Assembly (NCBI RefSeq): GCF_002204185.1
Contig: NZ_MXPU01000008.1
Coordinates: forward strand, 124,001-188,000
Origin: Rhizobium esperanzae
GTDB lineage: Bacteria; Pseudomonadota; Alphaproteobacteria; Rhizobiales; Rhizobiaceae
Direction: 5' to 3'
Length of the DNA: 64,000 nt
Part shown: piece after piece, positions 16,315-24,638 of the stretch
How the letters are laid out: each line of letters starts with the position of its first letter
Position numbering within the stretch: the first letter of the stretch is position 1
The notes under the pieces: generated by a model
What the model saw: the letters and a program-made list of their open reading frames with translations, nothing else
Told to the model about the DNA's origin: nothing
Databases searched by the model: none
Translations under genes and position numbers: made by a program

Positions 16315-17499
16315 ATGCATCTTTCCATGTGGACTTACCCCTGGGATATCCAGGACCAGGGGCTCGATAGGATTGCCGCCGAGCTTCGCAACCGAGCAGG
16401 CCTCAACACGATCAGCATCGCGACCTCCTATCATGCCGGCCGCTTTCTCCAGCCGCGCAGCCCGCAGCAGAAGGCCTATTTTCCCGAGGACGGTACGGTC
16501 TACTTCCGGCCGAACGAAAGCTTGTGGCAGGACAAGCTGATCCGGCCGCTGATGGCGGGGAATGTCACGGAACGCGGCGACATGCTGGAGGCGCTGACCA
16601 GAGAGCGTGACGCGACCGGTCTCGCGGTCTCCTGCTGGACGGTCTGCCTCCACAATAGCCGTCTCGGCATGCTGCATCCCGATCACGTGACGCGAAACGC
16701 CTTCGGCAATCCCAATTATTACAACCTCTGCCCCTCCAGCCCAGCCGCGCGGGATTATGTCGTCACTCTCGTGCAGGACATCACGACGAACTACCGGCCT
16801 GACATGGTCGAGCTCGAGAGCCCGAACTTCATGGGCTTCGCGCATGAATATCATCACGAAAAAGATGGGGTCGGCCTGAATGCCGAAGACGATTTCCTGC
16901 TGTCGCTCTGCTTCTGCGATCATTGTATCGCGCGCGCCGCCAGGGCCGGCGTGCCCGTGGAAGGCGCGCGCAGAACTGTAGCGCGCTTCATTGTCGAACT
17001 CTGCGAGCGAGCGGTGCCGGAGCGGCAGTTCCCCGATTTCCCGGCGGCTGGCATCGATGCCTTCCGGGGCCATCCCGATCTCCATGCCTATCTAGCGTGG
17101 CGCAGCGAACCGGTGACCAGCCTGATCGGCGAGATCAAGGCCGCGGCCGATCCGGCGACGCGCATCGTGCTTATCGATTTGAAGGACGGCTGGCTCGGCG
17201 GCGTCGATCTCGCAGCCGTCGGCAAGCTCTGCGACGGGGCAATTCTTTGCTGTTACGACATGACGCCGGAGGCCGTCGGCGATGTCATCCGAGCCGGCCG
17301 AGCGGCAATCGGGCGGGAAAAATTCCTTGGAGTCGGCCTGCGCATCTTCTATCCCGAGGTCAGCGGACCCATGATGCTCGCCGTACGCGCCAAGGCCGCA
17401 GTCGATGCCGGCGGCGACGGCGTCAATTTCTACAACTACGGCCTCATTCCGGCAAAGCGCCTCGACTGGGTCAAGGCCGCGGTGGACGCAATCAGTTAG
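16315..17499 (+). CDS. Conserved protein of unknown function, probable TIM-barrel hydrolase-like
   Basis: A 394-residue soluble protein I do not recognise by name. It begins MHLSMWTYPWDIQDQGLDRI, contains AGLNTISIATSYHAG, MVELESPNFMGFAHEYHHEKDG and a cysteine pair in CFCDHC, and ends in an alternating alpha/beta pattern with KFLGVGLRIFYP and GVNFYNYGL. This layout resembles hypothetical TIM-barrel glycosidase or deacetylase-like proteins beside sugar transporters. It stands alone on the plus strand between two operons, is convergent with the deacylase at 17522, and shares an operator-like site with the ABC operon at 25.7 kb, so it likely belongs to that pathway. Confidence 0.6.
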   Translation: MHLSMWTYPWDIQDQGLDRIAAELRNRAGLNTISIATSYHAGRFLQPRSPQQKAYFPEDGTVYFRPNESLWQDKLIRPLMAGNVTERGDMLEALTRERDATGLAVSCWTVCLHNSRLGMLHPDHVTRNAFGNPNYYNLCPSSPAARDYVVTLVQDITTNYRPDMVELESPNFMGFAHEYHHEKDGVGLNAEDDFLLSLCFCDHCIARAARAGVPVEGARRTVARFIVELCERAVPERQFPDFPAAGIDAFRGHPDLHAYLAWRSEPVTSLIGEIKAAADPATRIVLIDLKDGWLGGVDLAAVGKLCDGAILCCYDMTPEAVGDVIRAGRAAIGREKFLGVGLRIFYPEVSGPMMLAVRAKAAVDAGGDGVNFYNYGLIPAKRLDWVKAAVDAIS

Positions 17500-17521
17500 T
17501 GGGATCGCGCGCGGGGTTGGC

Positions 17522-18535
17522 TCAGGATGCGATAGGTTCGGCGACCTGGATCAGGCAGTCGCCGGCCTGGCTGTCGCAATGCAGCCTGTGGGAAATCACC
17601 ATGCCGCTCTCGGCAAAGCGCAGCTCTTCCTCCGCCTGCTCCAGGCGTTCCAGATCATGATACCATCCCGCCAGATCGCCGGCGGCAACGACGGTGCCGA
17701 GCCCGACAGCCGGCTCGAACCAGCCTCTGCGGCTCGCATAGATGCCCTGGCTGTGCCGAGATAGCGAAAGCAGCTGCAGCGGCCCGGGCTGAGGGAGCGT
17801 TCCGCGCGACAGGACCGGGCGCTCGACAATGCCGAGTGTCACGAGCAACCGGTCGATTGCCGCCGCCGTGAAAGTCATCGTCTCGCGCGTCACGGTTCCG
17901 CCGCCGCCGAATTCGCCGGAAAGCCCGATCGTCCCCGCCCGTGCCGCCGCCCCCATCGATGTCGGCGCCGCCGGCCCGTTATCGGCGATGAAGGCATAGG
18001 ATGCGCCGAGTGCCCGCATCAGCGACACGGAGCGCTCGAAGCGGGCGGCATCGGCCTGCCGTTCGATCAGCGTGCAGGGCAGGTGCGCCATCGACGTGCC
18101 GCCGGCGTGCAGGTCGAGCAGGACGTCGTGCCGGGGAAAGAGGTCATGTTCGAGGAAATGCGCCATTCGCGCCGTCGGCGAGCCCATGGGGTCACCGGGA
18201 AAGGCGCGGTTGAGGTTGCCGCCGTCGAAGGGCGAACAGCGCTTGGCCGCCATCACCGCCGGCAGGTTCGCCATCGGCAGGATGGTAACGGCGCCGCGGA
18301 TTTCCGCAACATCCAACAGCCGCATCAGCCGGCCGAGCTGCAGTTCACCCTCATACTCGTCACCGTGATTGCCCGCCATCAGCAGCAGAGACGGACCCTC
18401 GCCGTTCCTGAGATGAAGGACCGGGATGCGGATCTGATAATAGGGCGAACGGTCCACCGAATAAGGAATGGCGAGGTAGCCGGCCTGCCGGCCCTCACGC
18501 GAGAAGTCGATCGGGTTGACGAGGCCGCTGTGCAT
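17522..18535 (-). CDS. Succinylglutamate desuccinylase/aspartoacylase family zinc deacylase
   Basis: A 337-residue M14-like metallohydrolase. Zinc ligands are visible as GNHGDEYEG (H-x-x-E) near residue 56 and the later histidine of LLDLHAGG, with FPGDPMGSPTARMAHF as substrate loop. Family members (AstE, AspA, DoeB) remove acyl groups from N-acyl amino acids or related amides. It is the last gene of the reverse operon led by the importer at 25.7 kb. Together with a RidA and a DSD1-type PLP enzyme it suggests deacylation of an N-acyl amino compound, an inference from context. Confidence 0.85.
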   Translation of the reverse strand: MHSGLVNPIDFSREGRQAGYLAIPYSVDRSPYYQIRIPVLHLRNGEGPSLLLMAGNHGDEYEGELQLGRLMRLLDVAEIRGAVTILPMANLPAVMAAKRCSPFDGGNLNRAFPGDPMGSPTARMAHFLEHDLFPRHDVLLDLHAGGTSMAHLPCTLIERQADAARFERSVSLMRALGASYAFIADNGPAAPTSMGAAARAGTIGLSGEFGGGGTVTRETMTFTAAAIDRLLVTLGIVERPVLSRGTLPQPGPLQLLSLSRHSQGIYASRRGWFEPAVGLGTVVAAGDLAGWYHDLERLEQAEEELRFAESGMVISHRLHCDSQAGDCLIQVAEPIAS

Positions 18536-18566
18536 GATGTCTCCAGTCCGGGCGGTTACTTCGCCG

Positions 18567-18911
18567 TCAGAGCGCGGCGATCGCGGTCATTTCGACGCGC
18601 AGATCTGGATCGGCAAGGCGTGCTTCGGTGCAGGCGCGCGCAGGCGGGTTTTCGATGTCGATCCAACCGTCATAGACGCCGTTCATCGCCTCGAAATCCA
18701 CGATTGCCGGCAGGAAAACATTGACGGCGATCAGACGCGAGCGGTCCGTACCGGCTTCCTTCAAAAGAGCGTCGATTTTGCCGAGCACATCGCGGGTCTG
18801 CTCTTCGATCCCAGCCTTGCGATTTTCCGCGACCTGGCCGGCAATATAGACGAGACCGCCATAGCTGACGGCTTGGCTCATTCGCGAACCCTTCTGATAA
18901 CGCTGGATCAT
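18567..18911 (-). CDS. RidA family protein (enamine/imine deaminase-like)
   Basis: A 114-residue YjgF/YER057c/UK114 protein. It keeps the trimer-forming core with YIAGQVAE, the GYSRLIAVNVFL-like strand (SRLIAVNVFLPA) and the late P-P-A-R-A-C-T-E segment. That last motif matches the RidA arginine-cysteine/glutamate site (PARACTEARL), where arginine binds the substrate carboxylate and glutamate positions water. RidA proteins hydrolyse reactive enamines or imines released by PLP enzymes such as its upstream neighbour. It lies 37 bp downstream of that gene in the same operon. Confidence 0.88.
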   Translation of the reverse strand: MIQRYQKGSRMSQAVSYGGLVYIAGQVAENRKAGIEEQTRDVLGKIDALLKEAGTDRSRLIAVNVFLPAIVDFEAMNGVYDGWIDIENPPARACTEARLADPDLRVEMTAIAAL

Positions 18912-18948
18912 GGGCAGGTTTTCCTTTTCTTGCTTTTGGAAGGAGAGG

Positions 18949-20259
18949 TCAGCCGAAGCTTGTGAGATAGGCCGCCGTCACCGAATGCTCGGGGTCGAGA
19001 CCATAGAGAATGGCATGCCGGTCAAGGCAGGTGCATGGATGCGAGATGCCGAACTCGATGACGTCGCCGACGCGGACGTCACTCGCCTCGGCAAGGGCGA
19101 TGAAGGCGTGTTGATCGTTGAGTCGGAAAACCTCGGCGCCTTTGAGGTCGCCGAGGCATGCCCCATCGCGATAGAGCGCCAGCGGCCGTGGCAGACCCTG
19201 GTCCATCGCCACGTCGCGCATGCCCATGCCTGAGATCGCAAGCCGCGGCTCGGGCCGCGACAGGACCTCGGCCCAGACTCGCAGCGCCGGACGAAACCCT
19301 GCCGCCGCCGAAAGCGTCTCGCCAGCCACACGGAAACCGCCGCGCGCATCGAGACCGGCAAGGCCGCGCTCGTAGACACCGTGATCATGGAAGAAGATGG
19401 CGCCGCTACGCAGGATCAGCCGGCAGACCGGATCGGCCGCAACCGCGGCCGAAAGCCCGGCGATCACGACATCGAAAAACACCGAGCCGCCGGCCGTCAC
19501 AAGAAGCGGCCGGTCAGAGCCGATGCGGGCGCGCACCTTCGGCAGAAAATCTGCCGTCATCGCCATCAGAGTCTCGATGCGAAGCATCGTCTCTGCCGCA
19601 TCGGCGGTCGCGGCAGCACCTTCATAGGCGGCGATGCCGCTCAACCGGAAGGTCGACGTCTCGGCGGCAAGGATCGCATCGAGAACTGCCTCGGCGGCAG
19701 CGGCGCTGCGGATGCCGGCCCGGCCGGCGCCGAGCTCCACCAGCAGGCCAAGAGGCGGCAGGTCCATACGCTCTCGCCACGCGGACCGGAGCGCTTCGAC
19801 CAGCGCTGCCGAATCCACGAAGACGTGGAGTTCCGCATCGGGATACTGGCCGAGCAAAGCCGCAAGCCGTCGGGCGGCGGCCACGCCGCCGATCTCGTTG
19901 GCGAGGATCAGGCGGCGTTGTCCCGCCTCGAGCAGGACGGCGGCCTGGCGGATATCGGCGACTGTCGTGCCCCAGGCACCCGCCGTCACAAGCGCCTTTG
20001 CCAGCACCGTCGACATCGGCGTCTTGGCATGCGGCGCAATTTCGGCGCCGTGGCTTTTCACATAAGCCATCATCAGTTCGACATTGGCGGAGAAGGCCTG
20101 CCGGTCGAGCGAGATCAGCGGCAGGGCCATCCTGCCGTCATAGGGCTTCCATCCCTGCTTGCCGATTTCCGAGAGCGAAAGCGGCGGATGGCCCGGCGGA
20201 AAGCCTCGCACCCGCTCATCGATCAGCAGGTTTTCCCACGCAGCATGAAGGTCAGACAT
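18949..20259 (-). CDS. DSD1/alanine racemase-fold PLP enzyme (D-threonine aldolase / D-serine dehydratase-like)
   Basis: A 436-residue fold-type III PLP enzyme. The PLP lysine is in IAPHAKTPMST, and the C-terminal DSD1 domain keeps a metal-site motif, FGISHPCTCLDRH, with the H-x-C pattern that binds divalent metal in D-threonine aldolases and D-serine dehydratases. The start at 20259 (MSDLHAAWENLL) overlaps the previous gene by 8 bp. It should cleave or dehydrate a D-beta-hydroxy amino acid in the cytoplasm. Coupling with RidA just downstream fits release of an unstable enamine. The native substrate is unknown. Confidence 0.85.
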   Translation of the reverse strand: MSDLHAAWENLLIDERVRGFPPGHPPLSLSEIGKQGWKPYDGRMALPLISLDRQAFSANVELMMAYVKSHGAEIAPHAKTPMSTVLAKALVTAGAWGTTVADIRQAAVLLEAGQRRLILANEIGGVAAARRLAALLGQYPDAELHVFVDSAALVEALRSAWRERMDLPPLGLLVELGAGRAGIRSAAAAEAVLDAILAAETSTFRLSGIAAYEGAAATADAAETMLRIETLMAMTADFLPKVRARIGSDRPLLVTAGGSVFFDVVIAGLSAAVAADPVCRLILRSGAIFFHDHGVYERGLAGLDARGGFRVAGETLSAAAGFRPALRVWAEVLSRPEPRLAISGMGMRDVAMDQGLPRPLALYRDGACLGDLKGAEVFRLNDQHAFIALAEASDVRVGDVIEFGISHPCTCLDRHAILYGLDPEHSVTAAYLTSFG

Positions 20260-21208
20260 GGCAGCCCCTCCGGGCATCGGCCGGGTCGGCGATACCGAGA
20301 TGGTAGGTGTCGTTGGCAGTGGCAAAGAACACAGCGCGCTGCTCGTCCGGAGAGAGCTGCGAGGCGACCGTACGGAAAACCTCATAGATCTCGTCGAAAG
20401 AGGCGTGCAGACCTGCGACCGGAAAATCGCTCGCAAACATCGAACGTGCCGGTCCGAAACAATCGAGGCAATGCTCGATCACCGGCCGCAGGCTTTCGAG
20501 TGTCCAGTCATTGTCGTAGGCGACGAGATCGGAAATCTTGACCCGCACGTTGGCCTCTCTGCCGAGCGCCTGCAGGCCGCGGCGCCAGAGCGCCATGCCC
20601 TCCGGCGTCCGGTCAGCGGGGCTTCCGCCGTGATTGACGACGAAAGGCGTTTCCGGAAAAGCCCGGACGAGCTCGAGCGCGTCATCCATCTGCCAGGGAT
20701 AAAGCATCAGGTCGAAGACCAGCCCGAGCCGCGTGGCCTGGGCAAGCCCCGCCCGCCAGACGGGATCCCTCATGCGATCCGGACGCGACGCAAAACTCTT
20801 GGCCACATTGGGATGCCAGCTCAGAATATCGCGGATGCCGACGACGTTGGAGTTTTCCGCTTCCGCCTCGAGCAGGCGCGGGGCCTCCGGCCGATCGAGG
20901 GCAATGCCGGCGATATAGCGGTGCGCCACGCCGGAGCGGCGGTCGAGCCCATTCAGCCAGCGGCTCTCCTCCAGCGGATAGGCAGCGGACCAGCCGGCCT
21001 CGACATGAACGGTCGCAACCACATTCTGGCGCGCGGCGTCGGCGCGATAATCGTCGATGCCATAGTCGCGCAGGATCGGCGCCAAGCTCCCGAACACCAT
21101 CCCTTCACCGGATGCCCGCGCCTTCTCAAGCCAGGGATGACGCTGCAGGCCGAGGTCCCAGAGATGATGGTGCGGATCGATCACCGGCCCATCGTAGCGT
21201 CCCGTCAT
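20252..21208 (-). CDS. Amidohydrolase family 2 (TIM-barrel metal-dependent hydrolase)
   Basis: A 318-residue amidohydrolase-related protein of the lactonase/decarboxylase branch. The metal motif H-x-H appears as VIDPHHHLWD near residue 12, a further histidine in FVVNHGGSP, and the late aspartate in MFASDFPVAG. Relatives hydrolyse sugar lactones (fuconolactone, sulfomuconolactone) or decarboxylate aromatic acids. The start at 21208 overlaps the permease stop by 4 bp, so it is translationally coupled to the importer. A lactone or cyclic intermediate in this pathway is suggested. Confidence 0.86.
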   Translation of the reverse strand: MTGRYDGPVIDPHHHLWDLGLQRHPWLEKARASGEGMVFGSLAPILRDYGIDDYRADAARQNVVATVHVEAGWSAAYPLEESRWLNGLDRRSGVAHRYIAGIALDRPEAPRLLEAEAENSNVVGIRDILSWHPNVAKSFASRPDRMRDPVWRAGLAQATRLGLVFDLMLYPWQMDDALELVRAFPETPFVVNHGGSPADRTPEGMALWRRGLQALGREANVRVKISDLVAYDNDWTLESLRPVIEHCLDCFGPARSMFASDFPVAGLHASFDEIYEVFRTVASQLSPDEQRAVFFATANDTYHLGIADPADARRGCHV

Positions 21209-22146
21209 CGGCGCGCCTCGCGGCCGGAAACGAGCAGGAGGGCGAGGATCAGCGTGCCGAACATGATCGACCGCCAGCCAGGCGAGGCGTTGACGACGGT
21301 GATCAGCGCCGTCGCCGTCACAAGCAGGATCGCTCCCGGAACGGTCCCGGCATAGGTGCCGCGGCCACCGAGAATCGAGGTGCCGCCGAGCACGACGGCG
21401 GCGATCGAGGTCAGCAGATAGGGATCGCCGATGCCGACATAACCCTGCCGGTTCATGCCGAGAATCAGAATGCCGGCAAGACCGGCGAAAAAGCCCGACA
21501 GGGTATGGGCGATCAGCGTGTTGCCCGTGACGCTGACGCCGGAAAGCCGGGCGGCCAGCGGGTTCGCCCCAAGCGCGAGGAAACGGGCGCCGATCGGCAT
21601 GCGGTGGACGAGCAGCAGGACGACGACCGCGACTGCGAGCCACAGAATAATGCCCGAGGGGATGCCGAGCGGCCGCGCCTGCCCGAGCAGGATGACTGCG
21701 GGATTGCTGACGGTGACGGCGCTGCCGCCGGCGACGATGACGAGCAAGCCCTGCAGGAAGGTTGCCATGGCAAGCGTCATGATGATCGGCGGCACCCGGA
21801 GATAGGTGGAACCCGCGCCGTTCATCAAACCGATGCCGGTGGCGATGGCAAGCGCCGCCGCGATGCCGGCAAGGCCGGTCGGATCCCATGCCGGCGAAAT
21901 CAGCGGCAACAGGATCGCCGTGACCGTGATGACCGCGCCGACGGAAAGGTCGATGCCGCCCATCAGGATAACCAGCGTCTGCCCGGCGGCGACGATGCCG
22001 ATCACGGCCGCGAGTTCGAGGAGATAACGCAAGTGGCCGTAAGCGCCGAAGCCGCGCAGCGTGACGCTTGCGACGATCCAGACGAGCGCCACCAGAAGAA
22101 AGGTCAGGAGCGGCGGGTTGCGGAATGCCGATCTGATGATGTTCAT
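21205..22146 (-). CDS. CUT2 ABC transporter permease, subunit 2
   Basis: A 313-residue BPD_transp_2 permease with GQTLVILMGGIDLSVGAV in an early membrane segment and the cytoplasmic loop ALGANPLAARLSGVSVTGN. The start at 22146 (MNIIRSAFRNPP) overlaps the stop of the first permease (ATGA). The long frame upstream of this start is an antisense-like artefact. It forms the translocation channel with the 22143 gene, again a two-permease design. Confidence 0.9.
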   Translation of the reverse strand: MNIIRSAFRNPPLLTFLLVALVWIVASVTLRGFGAYGHLRYLLELAAVIGIVAAGQTLVILMGGIDLSVGAVITVTAILLPLISPAWDPTGLAGIAAALAIATGIGLMNGAGSTYLRVPPIIMTLAMATFLQGLLVIVAGGSAVTVSNPAVILLGQARPLGIPSGIILWLAVAVVVLLLVHRMPIGARFLALGANPLAARLSGVSVTGNTLIAHTLSGFFAGLAGILILGMNRQGYVGIGDPYLLTSIAAVVLGGTSILGGRGTYAGTVPGAILLVTATALITVVNASPGWRSIMFGTLILALLLVSGREARR

Positions 22147-23105
22147 CGTCTTGCCCTCCATGCGCCGAGAAGTTCCGGAACGGCGACCGCGCCGACGATG
22201 ATCAGGCCTTGAGCGACATATTGCGCCACCGGCGGAAAGCCGAGGAAGAACATGACGTTGATCATGACCGAGAGCAGCAGGCTGCCGCAGATCGCACCGC
22301 GCACCGTGCCCTTGCCGCCGAGGAAGCCGACGCCGCCGAGCACGGCGGCAGCGATCGAGTTCAGCGTGAAGGGCGTGCCGATGACAGGATCGCCGGAGCC
22401 GGTCTGCGCGGCGACGAAGAGACCGGTCAGCGCTGCCAGCAGACCGGAGAGCGCAAAAGCCGTGACCTTCACTTGTTCGACCGGCACGCCGGAACGGAAT
22501 GCGCCGACCGGATTCTCGCCGGCGGCATAGATGCCGAGACCGAGCGGCGTCGCCAGGAAGGCTTTCCAGAGCGCCAGGATCACCACGAGCATCAGAAAGG
22601 CGACGGGCGTGTGGCCGGCCAGCACCGTCGACAGCCAGTCGGGAACGGTGCCACCCGGCCGCGGCAGCAGAATGAGTGCGACGCCGCTGATGATGAAGGA
22701 GCCGGCGAGCGTGACGATGATCGCGGGAAGCCTCAGATAGGTGACGATGGCACCGGTGGCGGCGCCGACCGCAAGGCCGGCGGCGGCGACCGCGAGAATG
22801 CCGCCCGACACGCCGAGCGCCCCTTCCATCGTCGTCGCGGCGATGACCGCGCCGAGGCTGACGAGCGGACCGATCGCCAGCGTGATGCCGCCATTCAGCA
22901 TGAGCAGCGTCTGCGCCATAGTGACGAGTGCGAGCGGGAACCAGTTCTGCGTGAACTTCGAGAAGCCGCCGATTGAAAGGATGCCCGGGAAGAGCATCGC
23001 ATAGAGGATGAGAAAGGCTGCGACGACAAGATAGAGGCCGGAGAGGCCGCGATTGCGGCGCATCTGGATCGAGGGATAGAGCCGGGATGAGGAATTGGTG
23101 TTCAT
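22143..23105 (-). CDS. CUT2 ABC transporter permease, subunit 1
   Basis: A 320-residue inner-membrane permease of the RbsC family. Hydrophobic segments start at about residue 22 after an arginine-rich cytoplasmic tail (QMRRNRG). The ATPase contact loop reads GENPVGAFRSGVPVEQVK, and the IDLSVG motif is altered to NGGITLAIGPLV, which is typical of the more diverged partner in two-permease systems. It overlaps both the ATPase stop and the second permease start by 4 bp. Confidence 0.9.
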   Translation of the reverse strand: MNTNSSSRLYPSIQMRRNRGLSGLYLVVAAFLILYAMLFPGILSIGGFSKFTQNWFPLALVTMAQTLLMLNGGITLAIGPLVSLGAVIAATTMEGALGVSGGILAVAAAGLAVGAATGAIVTYLRLPAIIVTLAGSFIISGVALILLPRPGGTVPDWLSTVLAGHTPVAFLMLVVILALWKAFLATPLGLGIYAAGENPVGAFRSGVPVEQVKVTAFALSGLLAALTGLFVAAQTGSGDPVIGTPFTLNSIAAAVLGGVGFLGGKGTVRGAICGSLLLSVMINVMFFLGFPPVAQYVAQGLIIVGAVAVPELLGAWRARR

Positions 23106-24616
23106 GCCGCCTCTCCCTGCGCCGTGGTGTTGACGCCCATGGCCGCACCGACGATCGCCCGTTCGCTGATCTCATCCTGCGACAGCGCCGCCGCGACGCG
23201 CCCTTCGCGCAGAACCACGACACGATCGCAGAGATGCACGAGTTCCGGCGTATCGGAACTGGCAAGGATGACGAGCTGCCCCTCGGCCGCGAAGGCGCGG
23301 AGCATGAGATAGATTTCCCGCTTGGTCCCGATGTCGACACCGCGGGTGGGATCGTTGAGCAGCAGAACGGACGGATCGAGCGGCAGCCATTTGGCGAGCG
23401 CCACCTTCTGCTGGTTGCCGCCGGAAAGCGCCTGCACCGGGCGGGCCGTATCACCCTTGATCATCAGCCGGCGGGCGAGATCGGCGACGAGGCCGGTTTC
23501 GGCCTGCCGGTCGCGCAGGCCCTTGACGGCGAGCCGCCCGAGCGAGGGCAGGATGAGATTGGAGGCGATGGAATGCGGCAGCACCAGCCCCTCATGTTTG
23601 CGGTCGGCCGGGACATAGACGATCCCTGCCGCATTCGCCTCGCCGACATTAGCGGGCAGGCCTGACTTGCCGGATATTTCCGCTCGGGCGGCTGCGGCCG
23701 GAATGGCGCCGTAGAGGCCAAGCAGCAGGTCTTCCTGCCCTTGCCCCACGAGCCCGCCGATGCCGACGATCTCGCCGGCGCGGGCGGAGAAAGCGATGTC
23801 GCGAACCATGCCGGCGGAAAAGCCTTCGACGCCGATGCGCATGACACCGGGCGCAGTGGCGCCACGCGGCGGGAACAGGTCGCCGGTCTCGCGGCCGACC
23901 ATCAGACGCACCAACCCTTCGCCGTCGATGCCGGAGAGCGACTGATCCGCAGTGACACCGCCGTCTTTCAGCACTGTGACATGCGAGCAGAGCGCCTTCA
24001 CCTCGTTGAGACGGTGGGAAATATAGAGGAGTGCCATGCCGCGACCCTTGAGCGTCTCGATCAGCCGAGCAAGGATGCCGGCTTCATGAGCCGAAAGTGA
24101 CGAGGTCGGCTCGTCCAGAATGAGCACGCGCGGTTTGCGGAACAGCGCCTTGGCGATCTCCACCATCTGGCGGCGGCCGAGCGCGAGATCGGCGACCGGC
24201 ATGTCGGGCGGTTCGGTGAGCCCCACCATGTCGCACACCTCCCGCACGCGGCGATGAAGCGCTCGGTAATCGATGAGACCGAAGCGGCGCGGAAAGGCGC
24301 CGAGCCCGATATTTTCGGCAATCGAGAGACTGGCCGTCAGGCTCAGCTCCTGCTGAACCACAGCGATACCGGCTTTGCGTGCCGCCGCCGGGCTGAAACG
24401 CCCGACGGTCTTGCCGTCGACAAGGATGGACCCGCCGTCGGGCTGGAGTGCGCCGGACAGCAGGTTGATCAGGGTGGACTTGCCGGCGCCGTTTTCGCCG
24501 AGCAGGGCATGAACCCTGCCCGGCAGAAGGGCGATGTCGACGCCCTTCAAAACCGGATTGCCGAAAAATCCCTTGAACACCTGCCGGGCTTCCAGCAGGG
24601 GGTTTTCTTCCGTCAT
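23102..24616 (-). CDS. CUT2 ABC transporter ATP-binding protein, tandem-domain (RbsA-like)
   Basis: A 504-residue ATPase with two nucleotide-binding domains. The N-terminal half has Walker A GENGAGKST and Walker B VLILDEPTSSLS. The C-terminal half has signature LSGGNQQKV and Walker B VLLLNDPTRGVDIG, but its Walker A region is degenerate, as usual in this family. DEP is replaced by NDP in the second Walker B, the common RbsA-type variation. It lies 22 bp after the binding-protein gene and overlaps the first permease by 4 bp. Confidence 0.92.
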   Translation of the reverse strand: MTEENPLLEARQVFKGFFGNPVLKGVDIALLPGRVHALLGENGAGKSTLINLLSGALQPDGGSILVDGKTVGRFSPAAARKAGIAVVQQELSLTASLSIAENIGLGAFPRRFGLIDYRALHRRVREVCDMVGLTEPPDMPVADLALGRRQMVEIAKALFRKPRVLILDEPTSSLSAHEAGILARLIETLKGRGMALLYISHRLNEVKALCSHVTVLKDGGVTADQSLSGIDGEGLVRLMVGRETGDLFPPRGATAPGVMRIGVEGFSAGMVRDIAFSARAGEIVGIGGLVGQGQEDLLLGLYGAIPAAAARAEISGKSGLPANVGEANAAGIVYVPADRKHEGLVLPHSIASNLILPSLGRLAVKGLRDRQAETGLVADLARRLMIKGDTARPVQALSGGNQQKVALAKWLPLDPSVLLLNDPTRGVDIGTKREIYLMLRAFAAEGQLVILASSDTPELVHLCDRVVVLREGRVAAALSQDEISERAIVGAAMGVNTTAQGEAA

Positions 24617-24638
24617 GACGACGTTCCCCAGACGCGGA

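Noticed and set aside
19158..20541. Two overlapping plus-strand frames of about 385 codons opposite the DSD1 enzyme
   Set aside because: Both are antisense to a gene with a conserved PLP lysine and metal motif and have very biased composition.
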